From the NCBI GenBank assembly GCA_958296065.1, contig CATQHX010000061.1, positions 1-62,202 of the forward strand: DNA of 62,202 nucleotides. Direction: 5' to 3'. Below, one piece after another: positions 42,433-53,719 of the stretch; position 1 is the first letter of the stretch, and each line of letters opens with the position of its first letter. The DNA is from Vicinamibacterales bacterium (GTDB taxonomy: Bacteria > Acidobacteriota > Vicinamibacteria > Vicinamibacterales > UBA8438). Under the pieces are notes generated by a model. That model worked only from the letters and a program-made list of their open reading frames with translations, was not told the origin of the DNA and made no database searches. The position numbers and the translations under genes are program-made.

Positions 42433-43040
42433 CGTTCTTTCCTGTCCGGGGCAATCAGCATCCGCCGCAACTGTTTCCTGCCGCGAAACACCAGTACGGC
42501 GACGTGACCGGTCTCGATGCCGAGAATCGCGCCGATCTCCGCGTAGGCCAGCTCGTGGAAATAGGCGAGCACCAGCGGAACGCGGTACTTGTCGGGCAGC
42601 GCGGCTACCGCCTCGCGCACTTGCCGCCCGCGTTCCCGTGCGAGCAGCGCGGTCAGCGGGCCCGGCTCGCGCGCCGGCGCAGGGACCCGCTCGACGTCCG
42701 CCGCGCCGAACAGCCGCGACTCCCGGCCGCGCCGCCGCAACCGATCGATGCAGTGGTGGCTCGCGACGCCGAGGATCCAGCTCGCGAACGGCCGTTCCCG
42801 GTCGTACTGCTCGAAGCGTTGCCGGGCGCGCAGAAACACCTCCTGCGCGGCGTCCTGCGCCTCGTCCGGCGAGCCGAGCAGGTAGCGGCAGGTCTGCAGC
42901 ACGCGGCGGGACTGGGCGGCATAGAGGGTGTCGAAGTCGGCGTCGCCGTCGGAACGGACCGCCGCCGTTTCCTCCCGCCGAACGCCGGTCATCGCCAACG
43001 GCCGGAGCATGCCGCCGGCCAGGGCCGTCACCGCGTTCAT
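42429..43040 (-). CDS. ECF-type RNA polymerase sigma factor
   Basis: A 203-residue sigma factor of the ECF group. Region 2 reads 'FDTLYAAQSRRVLQTCRYLL', 'DEAQDAAQEVFLRARQRFEQ' and 'PFASWILGVASHHCIDRLRR'. Region 4 reads 'VAALPDKYRVPLVLAYFHEL' and 'YAEIGAILGIETGHVAVLVF'. The ATG at 43040 gives the usual length; an earlier in-frame ATG at 43157 is possible. It directs transcription of a small regulon, probably including its own operon, and is held by the downstream anti-sigma protein, whose gene overlaps by 4 bp. Confidence 0.92.
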   Translation of the reverse strand: MNAVTALAGGMLRPLAMTGVRREETAAVRSDGDADFDTLYAAQSRRVLQTCRYLLGSPDEAQDAAQEVFLRARQRFEQYDRERPFASWILGVASHHCIDRLRRRGRESRLFGAADVERVPAPAREPGPLTALLARERGRQVREAVAALPDKYRVPLVLAYFHELAYAEIGAILGIETGHVAVLVFRGRKQLRRMLIAPDRKER

Positions 43041-43291
43041 CGTGCCGCCCGCCTCTTCGGCGACGAACCGGCAGGCAGCGCTGGCACCGCCTCGGACATC
43101 GAATCCGTTCGAGGCAGCGGCCCCCACGGCTTCTGCTCCAGTCGCGGCGTCCTGCACGCCAGCATCATGCCGATACTACGCGCCGGGCGGCGCCGGGATT
43201 ACGAATATGCCGGGAGGAGTCCGATGGCAACGCCTGCAATGCGGCGCGGCGTGAACCGCGGAGCACCTGCGACGGCGGGTGCCGCGGACGC

Positions 43292-43638
43292 TCAGTGCGG
43301 CCGGGCGCTGCCCCGCACGTTGGCGAGGACGCGCGTGATGGTGGCGGTGAGGGTGTCGACATCCCCGTCGAAGGGGCCCGCCACGACCGCCCCGCTCGAG
43401 ATCTCGATGGCGATGGCCACCCCGCCGTCGACGGGCGTCACGATCCAACTGAATCCCCGCAAGGCAACGGAGCGGTCCTCAGCTTCCGGGTTCTGCACCT
43501 GGTCGAACGTGCCGAGCGTCAACTCCAGCACCCGCCGGACGTCGTCGTCGGCCCACGCCGCCGGCTCGGGACCCTCGAAGTCGACAGCGGTCTCGACGAC
43601 ATCTTCCTTGCCCTTGAGCAGGACCTCCACGTTGAACG

Positions 43639-43642
<4 letters not shown>
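43292..43642 (-). CDS. hypothetical protein co-translated with DUF255 protein
   Basis: A 116-residue protein starting MTFNVEVLLKGKEDVVETAV, with alternating strands ('FSWIVTPVDGGVAIAIEIS') and an acidic middle ('EPAAWADDDVRRVLELTLG'). No signal peptide or known domain is recognised. Its ATG overlaps the stop of the DUF255 gene by 4 bp (ATGA), so the two are made together. Confidence 0.75.
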
Positions 43643-45795
<2,153 letters not shown>

Positions 45796-45955
45796 GGGCT
45801 GGAATGATGGCGCGGTCGCGGAGGCGAGCGGCGGCGGCGCCGCTCATTCTATACAATCCGCGCCTTCCGTTCCGCCACCCTGTCACCAGGCGTTCAACGA
45901 TGCGATTTCCTGCCGCGGGATTTGAGCGTCCCCGCGCTGTGGCCGAACGAGTCGC

Positions 45956-46348
45956 TCACGCCCAGCGGGTCTCCACGTCGTACGCGGCGAAAACAGCGTC
46001 GCGGCTCACGAGCACTGCGTGCAGAGCCTGCGCCTGCGCGATGAACAACCGGTCGAACGGATCACGGTGATGCTGCGGCAGGGCGACGGAGGCGATCATG
46101 TCATCGACCTGGGGAATGGCCAGCTTGACGCCGGTGGCGGCCAGAAGCTCATTCTTCCATGACGACACGTCGTCGAGCTCGATTCTGCCCTTCCGCGCGA
46201 GCAGAGCGATCTCCCAGAGAGCGCCGGTCGATACGAGCACGCGCCCCGAGCGGCTTGCCACGTCCAGCTCGTCGGCAAGCGCGGGCGGCATCGCCGTACC
46301 GATCTGCCAGTGGATGACGGCGTGCGTGTCGAGCAGGAACCGCGTCAC
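45956..46348 (-). CDS. vapC: PIN-domain toxin, VapC family
   Basis: A 130-residue PIN-domain RNase. Acidic residues that bind Mg are visible: Asp7 in 'FLLDTHAVIHW', Glu46 in 'ALWEIALL' and Asp96/Asp99 in 'RDPFDRLF'; the following 'AQAQALHAVLVSRD' completes the family pattern. The GTG at 46348 overlaps the antitoxin stop by 4 bp (GTGA) and is preferred to a TTG five codons upstream. VapC toxins cleave tRNA or rRNA. It pairs with the Phd-type antitoxin gene at 46345-46566. Confidence 0.9.
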   Translation of the reverse strand: MTRFLLDTHAVIHWQIGTAMPPALADELDVASRSGRVLVSTGALWEIALLARKGRIELDDVSSWKNELLAATGVKLAIPQVDDMIASVALPQHHRDPFDRLFIAQAQALHAVLVSRDAVFAAYDVETRWA

Positions 46349-46566
46349 ACGTGTGCATCCCAATCATCCAGCGGCAGAAACGCCTCGTCGTCAGCCACCC
46401 GCAGGCGGGGCGTAATCGTCATGCGCCCGCGCCAGTCCGGGTGCCCGGCAGGCAGGAGCCTGGCCACTTCCGTGCCGTTCCTGACGATGATGATCGGCTC
46501 TCCGCGGCTGGCCCGATCGACCAGGTCGAACAGGTTACGCCGCAGGCGGGTGATCGTGACAGTCAC
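46345..46566 (-). CDS. Phd/YefM-family antitoxin
   Basis: A 73-residue antitoxin: 'MTVTITRLRRNLFDLVDRAS' and 'GEPIIIVRNGTEVARLLP' form the Phd/YefM DNA-binding fold, and the acidic C-terminus ('DDEAFLPLDDWDAHV') would wrap the toxin. It is located directly upstream of the PIN toxin with a 4-bp overlap. The region before it (46568-46600) contains TGTACA-like words (CAGTGTACATGATC, GAGTGTACAGG) that could be the operator. Confidence 0.9.
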   Translation of the reverse strand: MTVTITRLRRNLFDLVDRASRGEPIIIVRNGTEVARLLPAGHPDWRGRMTITPRLRVADDEAFLPLDDWDAHV

Positions 46567-46769
46567 AGTTAGTCAGTGTACATGATCATCGACGGAGTGT
46601 ACAGGTACGTCAACGCCTTTGGCATTCCGGCAGTCGTTCGGCCGGGATACCTGTGACCGGGGAGCGAAACCATGCTTGCTGGTACACGCGAGCACGCCTC
46701 GACTCGCGCGAGTCAAGGTGGCGGCCTACCGGCGAACGGATGCGCGCCAGCGGTTGGTCGCCCTCGGCC

Positions 46770-48041
46770 TCACGACCAGGTGAGCGTCCCCGTGCTCTGC
46801 CCGAACGCGTCGGTCTCCACTCCCATGCCCTGCAGCATCGTCACGAACAGGTTGCAGAGCGGCGCGTTGTGCTCGCCCTCATGCACGATGTGCTTCCCGT
46901 GGGAGTAGCCGCCCCCGGCAAGCAGAATCGGCAGGTCGACCGGCGTGTGCGCGTTGGCGTTGCCGAGGTTGCTGCCGAACAGGACGGTCGTCTTGTCCAG
47001 CAACGAGCCGCTCGCGTCGCCGCGCCCCTGCAGGTCGGTCAGCAGGTCGCCGAAGGCCCGGACGATCTCGGTCTCGACCCGCTTCAATTGCGCGATCTTG
47101 GTGTCGTCCTGCCCGTGGTGCGACAGGTTGTGCTGGTCGACGCTCACTCCCTGGACCTGTGGCACGCTGCCGTGGTCGTGGATCATCATGCTGACGACGC
47201 GCGACGAGTCGGTCTCCAGAATCAACGGAATCATGCGCAACAGCAGCCGGATGCGGCCGATGAGGTCGGCGGGGTCCGGTATGTCGGTGGGCGGCTCCGC
47301 GTCGACCACCGGCTTCGGCCGGTCGAGCCACGCCTGCACCTCGGTGAGCTCCTGCTCGGCCGCCCGCACCGCGTCGAAGTAGGCGTCCAGCTTCCGCTGA
47401 TCGGCCGCGCTGACGCGCCTGCGCAGCGCCGTCGTCTGCGACTTCAGACGGTCGAGAATGCTGCCGCCGTCGTTGAGGCTCCGCGCCTCGCGCTCGACCT
47501 CCTCCGGGGTGCCCTGCAGGAACAGCTTCCTGAACAGGTTGGCGGGGCTGGTCTCGGCCGGCACCATCGCGCCGCTGGTGGTGAAGGACTGGCTCTGCGG
47601 GCTCAAGGTCCCGAGCACCACCGACGGGAAGCGGGTCACGTAGCCGAGGTGGTCGGCCGCCGCCTGGTCCAGCGACACGGTGTTGCGGAAGCCGTCGAGG
47701 CCGGGGCGCCGCGCCGCGGTCAGCCAGGTAATCTCGGAGTTGTGCGGCTGGCGGCCGGACTGCTCCTCGTGCGAGAAGCCGGAGAACAGCGTGAACCGCG
47801 AGCGGTGCCGGTCGATGAGGCTCAGGTACTCGGTGGCCTCGTAGCCGGCGCCGGCGGTCCGCGGGAACCACGACGACGAATACAGCCCGAGGGTGCTGCA
47901 GATGGTCACCATCCGCCGCGGCGCCTCGACGGACGCGGCGCGGGCCAGCGCCGGCGTCATCGATTCGAGCAGCGGCAGCCCCAGCGCCACGCCGGAGGCC
48001 CGCAGGAACGTACGACGGTCGAGCGGTCGCGTGAGGGTCAT
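46770..48041 (-). CDS. DUF1552 domain protein, Tat-exported
   Basis: A 423-residue protein with a twin-arginine signal ('DRRTFLRASGVALGLPLLES') and the DUF1552 domain ('TLGLYSSSWFPRTAGAGYEA', 'HEEQSGRQPHNSEITWLTAA', 'GSVPQVQGVSVDQHNLSHHG', 'HTPVDLPILLAGGGYSHG'). It belongs to the sulfatase/phosphatase-like secreted proteins paired with DUF1592 proteins in Acidobacteriota and Planctomycetota. It starts 2 bp after the DUF1592 stop. The substrate is unknown; a role with the cytochrome-like partner in degrading large organic matter is often proposed. Confidence 0.92.
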   Translation of the reverse strand: MTLTRPLDRRTFLRASGVALGLPLLESMTPALARAASVEAPRRMVTICSTLGLYSSSWFPRTAGAGYEATEYLSLIDRHRSRFTLFSGFSHEEQSGRQPHNSEITWLTAARRPGLDGFRNTVSLDQAAADHLGYVTRFPSVVLGTLSPQSQSFTTSGAMVPAETSPANLFRKLFLQGTPEEVEREARSLNDGGSILDRLKSQTTALRRRVSAADQRKLDAYFDAVRAAEQELTEVQAWLDRPKPVVDAEPPTDIPDPADLIGRIRLLLRMIPLILETDSSRVVSMMIHDHGSVPQVQGVSVDQHNLSHHGQDDTKIAQLKRVETEIVRAFGDLLTDLQGRGDASGSLLDKTTVLFGSNLGNANAHTPVDLPILLAGGGYSHGKHIVHEGEHNAPLCNLFVTMLQGMGVETDAFGQSTGTLTWS

Positions 48042-48043
48042 CG

Positions 48044-50485
48044 CTAGCGGCTCCTGAAGAGATCGCTCCGCACGACCTCGTGAATCATGGTTCGGATGGG
48101 ATAACCGGCGTCGCCGGTCCGCGCGACGACGCGCTCGACCGCGTCGCGGTCCGCGAACTCGATCTCGGCGCCGGTGGCATACACCAGGAACTGCGAGGCC
48201 AGGTGGCGGGCCACCTGCTCGACGTCGTTCTTCAGCATGAGGCGCTTGTAATCCTCGATGCCGGAGAAGGCCTCCCCCGCCGGCGTGACGCCGCTCGCAT
48301 CGATCGCCGGGCCGTCGACGTACGGCAGCGGTACCACGAAGTCGCCGAACGTCGCCTCGCCGCCGTTGGCCCGGTAGCTGGTCCGGAACCCGCCGATCGG
48401 ATCGAACGATTCCAGGGCGAACCCGGGTGGATCGATCCGCCGGTGGCAGCTCGCGCAGACGGGGTTCGCGCGATGCGCCGTCAACAGCTCGCGAATCGTC
48501 GTCGTGCCCCGCGTATCGGGCTCCAGCCCCTCGATGCCCGGCGGCGGCGGGGCCGGGGGCTGCCCGAGCAGGTTGGCGAGCACGAAGTTGCCGCGCGGCA
48601 CCGGCGAGGTCGTCGTCCCGTTGGCCGTCACCTTGAGCACGCTCGCCTGCGTCAGCAGCCCGCCGCGGGGGCTGTCCGCCGGCAGGGCAACCCTGCGCAT
48701 CTGCTGGCCGGCGACGCCCTGCAGGCCGTAGTGCTGCGCGAGGCGACGGTTCACGAAGGTGAAGTCGGCGTCGATCAGGTGATCCACGCCGCGGTCCTCC
48801 GCGATCAATTCGGCCAGGAACAGTTCGGTCTCCTGCGCCATCGCCTGCCCGAGCCGGTCGTCGTACTCCGGATAGAGCCCGGCGTCCGGGCTGGTCGCCC
48901 GCAACTCGTAGAGCCGCAACGCCTGCCCGGCGAAGTCCTGCACGAACCGCTTCGACCGGGCGTCGTCGAGCATCCGGTCGACCTGCGCGGCCAGCGCCAC
49001 CGGGTCCGACAGCCGGCCCGCGCGCGCCGCGTCGAACAGCTCGTCGTCCGGCATGCTGCGCCACAGGAAGTACGACAGCCGCGAGGCCAGGGCGAAGTCG
49101 TCCAGCCTCCCCGCGTCTCCCGCCTGGAACAGGAAGGCGGGCGCGCTCAGAATGGCGCGCAGCGGCACCCGGACAGCCTCGATGAACGGCCGCCCGTTTA
49201 CGAGCAACGGCGCGGCGAGGCTGGCGTAGGACTCCAGCTCGCCCGGGGCCAGCGGCCGGCGGAACGCGCGCGGCGCGAAATCGGCCACGACGTCGAGGAC
49301 GTGCTCGTAGGGTGTCTTCGTCAGCAGAATCTCGCCGGCGTCGTCGAACTCGACCCCCGGCAGCAGTTGCCGGGTGCTCGGCGGCGGCCAGACGTCCGCG
49401 TCGAGAAGCGGCCCCTCGATGGTCAGCGACCGGAACGCGATGCCCTCCCCCCGGTAGTCCTTCATGCCGCCGTAGCCCTTCGAGGGATCCCCCCCGACCG
49501 GCTGCGGGAAAACCCCCGACGGAGCGTCGAGGTCGGCGACCGAGAGCCCGATCAGGTCGCCGGGGCGCAGGTACGGCGTCAGCTCCACCGCCCGCGGCCC
49601 ATCCAGATCGAAGACGCCGATCAACTCGTCCAGCGACGCGGCCACTCCCGCCATCTTCCCGCGATACACGGTCACCGTCACCGGCGTCCGGGCCTGGTAC
49701 GGATAGGCGTCGACGGTGACGCGGTAGCGGCCCGGCGCGGCCGCCACGAAACCCTCGGTGCCGCTGTGGAAGGTGTACGTCGAGCCGAAGTCGAAGAACG
49801 CCACGAAGGCGTCGTCCACCTTCTTGACGATGCCGAGGCCCAGGGCCTCCGCATCCTCGATGAACGGCAGGTACTGCGAGTCGACGTACTCGATCCGGTG
49901 CTCGACGGGGTCCGGACTAGCACCCGTCCGCAAGGCCGCGTCCAACGCCCGGTCTGCCGCTTCGAGGTAGGCCCGGACGTGCAGCGGCGACATGCTCTGG
50001 TTCGCCGCCACCGTGTCGAAGCCGCCGGAGTCGGCCTCCGCCGGCAGCCCCTGGGAAAGGTCCAGGCCGACCGCCTCGTCGACCTGCAGCAAGTCCGCGA
50101 TGGTATAGGCGTACTCCAGGCGCGTGAGCCGGCGCAGCGGGGTGCGCAGTTCGCCGCGGGCCGCGAGGTTGGCGTCCGTCAGCGCGCGCTTCAGCGATCC
50201 GAGCGCCGTCTCCACCGCCGCCGCTGCGGGCCGTCGGGCGGCCGCCGGCGGCATCTCGCCTTTCTCCACCCGCTCGTAGATGCGCTCCCAGGCGCGGAAC
50301 GTCTCGCGGTCGGTCAGGTCGTAGCCCAGGCTCCCGATGTCGAGCGGCGTGACCGTGCGGGCGCCGTGGCACGCCAGGCAGGACGTCTCGACGAGCGGCC
50401 GCACGTCCGCCTCGAACGACTGCGCGGCTGCGCCGGCCGGCACGAGTGCCGCGAGCAGCAGCGCCGGAAGCCCGCCGAGACGCAT
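48044..50485 (-). CDS. DUF1592/DUF1587/DUF1588 multi-domain protein with c-type heme motif
   Basis: An 813-residue secreted protein. The ATG at 50485 gives a signal peptide ending AAAQ. A cytochrome-like segment carries CLACH at residues 36-40. It is followed by the DUF1587 ('RLTRLEYAYTIADLLQVD'), DUF1595, DUF1592 ('ALASRLSYFLWRSMPDDELF'), DUF1588 ('RGGLLTQASVLKVTANGTTT', 'CASCHRRIDPPGFALESFDP') and DUF1585 blocks in the usual order. The second CxxCH motif gives another possible heme site. It is translated with the DUF1552 gene. Upstream frames extending to 50548 lack a signal peptide and are not favoured. Confidence 0.92.
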   Translation of the reverse strand: MRLGGLPALLLAALVPAGAAAQSFEADVRPLVETSCLACHGARTVTPLDIGSLGYDLTDRETFRAWERIYERVEKGEMPPAAARRPAAAAVETALGSLKRALTDANLAARGELRTPLRRLTRLEYAYTIADLLQVDEAVGLDLSQGLPAEADSGGFDTVAANQSMSPLHVRAYLEAADRALDAALRTGASPDPVEHRIEYVDSQYLPFIEDAEALGLGIVKKVDDAFVAFFDFGSTYTFHSGTEGFVAAAPGRYRVTVDAYPYQARTPVTVTVYRGKMAGVAASLDELIGVFDLDGPRAVELTPYLRPGDLIGLSVADLDAPSGVFPQPVGGDPSKGYGGMKDYRGEGIAFRSLTIEGPLLDADVWPPPSTRQLLPGVEFDDAGEILLTKTPYEHVLDVVADFAPRAFRRPLAPGELESYASLAAPLLVNGRPFIEAVRVPLRAILSAPAFLFQAGDAGRLDDFALASRLSYFLWRSMPDDELFDAARAGRLSDPVALAAQVDRMLDDARSKRFVQDFAGQALRLYELRATSPDAGLYPEYDDRLGQAMAQETELFLAELIAEDRGVDHLIDADFTFVNRRLAQHYGLQGVAGQQMRRVALPADSPRGGLLTQASVLKVTANGTTTSPVPRGNFVLANLLGQPPAPPPPGIEGLEPDTRGTTTIRELLTAHRANPVCASCHRRIDPPGFALESFDPIGGFRTSYRANGGEATFGDFVVPLPYVDGPAIDASGVTPAGEAFSGIEDYKRLMLKNDVEQVARHLASQFLVYATGAEIEFADRDAVERVVARTGDAGYPIRTMIHEVVRSDLFRSR

Positions 50486-50718
50486 CCAATGTGTTCGCTC
50501 CCTCACGTCCGTCACCCTCTCTTCAGCGCGCCCAACGCCATCCGGCATGCATCGTCGACCCTGCCACAGCCGACGTCGTTACCCGACAACTTGGAGCATC
50601 ACAACTCGGACCATCGCCGCCAGAAGTAAGTAAACGCTCACCTAACGGTAACAGTCCGTGCGGCGTGGAGCAAGCCCTGGGCGGACTCGGGGTTGCACCC
50701 GCTCCCCGCCTCGTGGAT

Positions 50719-50752
50719 ACTCACGTAACGCACGTAGTGAGTACTCGCTCAC
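50719..50752 (+). promoter_or_regulatory. inverted repeats upstream of the TonB-dependent receptor gene
   Basis: ACTCAC (50719-50724) pairs with GTGAGT (50737-50742), and GTGAG (50737-50741) pairs with CTCAC (50748-50752), giving three alternating arms 20-55 bp before the start. They could be an operator for the TetR regulator encoded downstream. Confidence 0.4.
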
Positions 50753-50773
50753 GTTGTGTCGAAGGAGGGGAGA

Positions 50774-53683
50774 ATGCGACTGCGGCGGAGGGGAAGCTCG
50801 ATCACGCTGGTCTCGGTGCTGCTGCTGGCCGGCGCCGCGGCGGCGCCCGGCACCGTGCTTGGCCAGGATCAGGCCGGCATCACGGGACAGGTCGTCGACG
50901 ACACCGAGGCGGCGCTGCCAGGTGTCACGGTAGAGGCACGCAGCCCGGCGCTCATCGAGCAGGTGCGTACGGTCTTCACGGACAACGCGGGCAACTACCG
51001 CTTCATCACCTTGCCGCCGGGCACCTACTCGGTAACGTTCACGCTCCCGGGCTTCCGGCGCGTGGTGCGCGAAGGCGTCGTGCTGACGGGTGCCTTCGTG
51101 GCGCCGGTCGACGCCCGGCTCGAGGTCGGCGGTCTGGAAGAGACCGTGATGGTCACCGGCGTGGCCCCGCTGGTCGACGTCGTGAGCAACCGCCAGCAGA
51201 CGGTGCTGACGACGGAGGAGATCAACACGCTGCCCGGCTCGGCCAACGTGCTGACCGCGATGCAGTACGTGCCCGGCGTCCAGGGCAACTGGAACAGCGA
51301 GTCACTGGGCGCGGTCATCCACGGCTCGGACGGCCCGGACAGCCAGCCGCACGTCGACGGCATCAAGAGCGGCATGCAGCTCGGTTCCCGCAACTCGTTC
51401 GTGGGCGGCATCGGCCTGCTGACGGACGAGGGATCGGCCGAGGAGCTGGTCTTCGACGTCTCCTCGCAGTCGGCGGAGTACGCCACCAGCGGCGTGCGGT
51501 CGAACATCATTCCGAAGTCGGGCGGCAACGAGTTCTCCGGCGGCGTGTTCGCCGGCGGCCAGACCCAGAGATTCATCTCGGACAACCAGAGCCAGGACCT
51601 GAAGGACATCGGCTTCGAGTTCGCCCCGTCGGACTTCAACTGGAACGTCAACCCGTTCCTCGGGGGACCGGTCGTGCAGGACAGTGTGTGGTTCTTCACG
51701 TCGGCCACCGAGTCCCGGGGCAAGAGCTTCCTGCTCGACTCGTTCTGGGACCTCGACGAGCCGTCGACGCCGGACGGTGTCACCGCCGACGATCTTCGTG
51801 CCTACAACCAGACCGAATCGGGCCAGCAGCAGTTCCGCCTGACCTGGCAGATCTCCGAGCGCAACAAGCTGATGGGCTCGTACCACGGGCACCGCAACAA
51901 CTTCGACCACGTGGTCGGCACCAACTTCGGCCGCGTGAGCGCGGAGGCGCTGTTCAACGGGATCTCCAGCCCCACCAGCCTGTCGACCTTCCGCTGGACG
52001 TCGCCCGTGACCAGCCGGCTGCTGACGGAGGTGACGTTCGCCTACTCGCGCCAGGATCTGTACATGAACGCGTTCGAGGAAAACTACGGCCGGGTGCCGC
52101 TGCAGGACTGGGCCACCGGCGAGCACTACAACACGAGCTTCCTCAACATCGCCGACGAGACGCACCGGCGCCACCTGCAGGCATCGGTATCCTACGTCAC
52201 CGGATCGCACAACCTGAAGGCCGGCCTCACCTACATGAACAACGTGCAGTACTACGCCTGGCCGGCGGCCGGGGACATCTTCCAGGCCTTCTCGGTCAAC
52301 CGCTGGCCGGTCGGACTGCTGGTAATGGCCAACGGAGCCTTCGAGAACGAGCGCAAGCAGAACTGCGACTGCGGCCTCTACGTGCAGGACGCCTGGACGG
52401 TCGACAGGTTCACGCTCAACCTGGGCCTGCGCTACGACTGGTTCGTCAACTCCATCCCGGGCGGCTCGCGGCCGGCCGGCTACTTCACGCCGGAACTCCG
52501 GATCGACGGCTACCCCGACATTCCCAACTGGACGGACTGGAACGCACGCGTCGGCATGGCCTACGACCTCTTCGGCGACGGCAGCACCGCGCTGAAGCTG
52601 GCCGCGGGGCGCTACGTGGCGAACGAGGCGCTCGGGATCAGCGACCCGTTCAACCCGCTCTCGCCGACCGGCAACCTGGACTACCGGTCGTGGACCGACC
52701 TGAACTTCGACGGCACCGTGATCAATCCGGACGGGACGCCGCAATTCGAAGAGATCGGGCCCTCCTTCAACCCGAACTTCGGCACCCCGACCAGCGCCGT
52801 GACCCTGGATCCGGACGCGCCGCGCACTCACAACTGGGAGTACTCCGGCGGCATCGAGCGCCAGTTGGCGGACGGCTGGTCGCTGAGCGGGATGTGGCAC
52901 CGGCGGAGCTACTCCGGCTTCCGGTGGCAGGACAACCTGAACCTGCAGGCCAGCGACTGGGCGCCGGTGACGTTCACCTCGCCGACCCACGCGACCCTGC
53001 CGAACGGCGGGGGCGAGCAGATCGCCGTCTACGAGTTCGCCGACCCGAGCTTCGCCTACTCGACGGGCGAGCGGCTGATGACCCTGGCCCCCGACGACTG
53101 GCGGACCTGGAACGGGTTCGAGGTGATCGTCGACGGCCGGCTGCCGCGCGGCGGCTTCATGAATGCGAGCTTTACGGCCGGCGCCAACGAGCAGTCCTTC
53201 TGCACGTCCGGCCGCCTGGACAATCCCAACGGACTACGCTTCTGCCACTGGGACGAGCCCTTCCGACCCATGGGCAAGCTGTTCGGCGCCATCCCCCTGC
53301 CCTACGACACGATGATCTCCGGCCTCTTCCAGATGTTCTCGGGGGGACGCCGCGAGGCGCGCTGGCGCATCGACGCGGCCGACATCGGCCGTCCGCTCTT
53401 CAACGCCGACGATGCGGGCACCACCAACGTGGAGCTGATCGAGCCGGGCACGCAGTTCTACGACGCCACCACGACGCTGCTGGTGCGCTTCATCAAGGAC
53501 GTCAACGTCGGCACGTCCCGCTTGCGGCTGTTCATGACCGCGAGCAACATCTTCAACAAGGCCGCGGTCACGGCCCGGAACCAGTTCTTCGGCGGCGGCG
53601 GCGTATTCAGTCCCGACTATGATCGGCCGACCGTCATCCAGGACGGCCGCGCCCTGTCGTTCGGCACGCAGTGGCAGTTCTAG
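50774..53683 (+). CDS. TonB-dependent receptor with carboxypeptidase-regulatory-like domain
   Basis: A 969-residue outer-membrane protein. GGAGGGGAG precedes the ATG at 50774. A signal peptide (about 1-30) is followed by a carboxypeptidase-regulatory-like/CNA-B domain (about 32-110, 'AGITGQVVDDTEAALPGVTV', 'YRFITLPPGTYSVTFTLPGF'), a plug domain (about 115-270, 'LTTEEINTLPGSANVLTAMQ') and the barrel, ending 'SFGTQWQF' with the terminal Phe of outer-membrane proteins. This 'Oar-like' architecture is abundant in Acidobacteriota and usually imports saccharides, peptides or other large ligands. The stop codon lies in a REP-like repeat. A TetR gene follows. Confidence 0.93.
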   Translation: MRLRRRGSSITLVSVLLLAGAAAAPGTVLGQDQAGITGQVVDDTEAALPGVTVEARSPALIEQVRTVFTDNAGNYRFITLPPGTYSVTFTLPGFRRVVREGVVLTGAFVAPVDARLEVGGLEETVMVTGVAPLVDVVSNRQQTVLTTEEINTLPGSANVLTAMQYVPGVQGNWNSESLGAVIHGSDGPDSQPHVDGIKSGMQLGSRNSFVGGIGLLTDEGSAEELVFDVSSQSAEYATSGVRSNIIPKSGGNEFSGGVFAGGQTQRFISDNQSQDLKDIGFEFAPSDFNWNVNPFLGGPVVQDSVWFFTSATESRGKSFLLDSFWDLDEPSTPDGVTADDLRAYNQTESGQQQFRLTWQISERNKLMGSYHGHRNNFDHVVGTNFGRVSAEALFNGISSPTSLSTFRWTSPVTSRLLTEVTFAYSRQDLYMNAFEENYGRVPLQDWATGEHYNTSFLNIADETHRRHLQASVSYVTGSHNLKAGLTYMNNVQYYAWPAAGDIFQAFSVNRWPVGLLVMANGAFENERKQNCDCGLYVQDAWTVDRFTLNLGLRYDWFVNSIPGGSRPAGYFTPELRIDGYPDIPNWTDWNARVGMAYDLFGDGSTALKLAAGRYVANEALGISDPFNPLSPTGNLDYRSWTDLNFDGTVINPDGTPQFEEIGPSFNPNFGTPTSAVTLDPDAPRTHNWEYSGGIERQLADGWSLSGMWHRRSYSGFRWQDNLNLQASDWAPVTFTSPTHATLPNGGGEQIAVYEFADPSFAYSTGERLMTLAPDDWRTWNGFEVIVDGRLPRGGFMNASFTAGANEQSFCTSGRLDNPNGLRFCHWDEPFRPMGKLFGAIPLPYDTMISGLFQMFSGGRREARWRIDAADIGRPLFNADDAGTTNVELIEPGTQFYDATTTLLVRFIKDVNVGTSRLRLFMTASNIFNKAAVTARNQFFGGGGVFSPDYDRPTVIQDGRALSFGTQWQF

Positions 53684-53712
53684 GACCCTGCGCCGCAGTA
53701 CGCAGCGGAGCG
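53680..53712. repeat. REP-like repeat, partial copy on the receptor stop codon
   Basis: It contains CTAGGACCCTGCGCCGCAGTACGC-type sequence (left arm only). The first TAG is the stop of the receptor gene. Confidence 0.65.
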
Positions 53713-53719
53713 AAGTGCT

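Noticed and set aside
48080..50629. Very long open frame on the plus strand opposite the DUF1592 gene
   Set aside because: It is the antisense of a clearly conserved gene. Its product is Arg/Gly/Pro-rich with no domain, as expected for the complement of high-GC coding DNA.
50446..53622. Open frame of more than 1000 codons overlapping the TonB-dependent receptor in another frame
   Set aside because: The sequence is low-complexity Arg/Gly/Ala and the receptor frame carries all recognisable domains.
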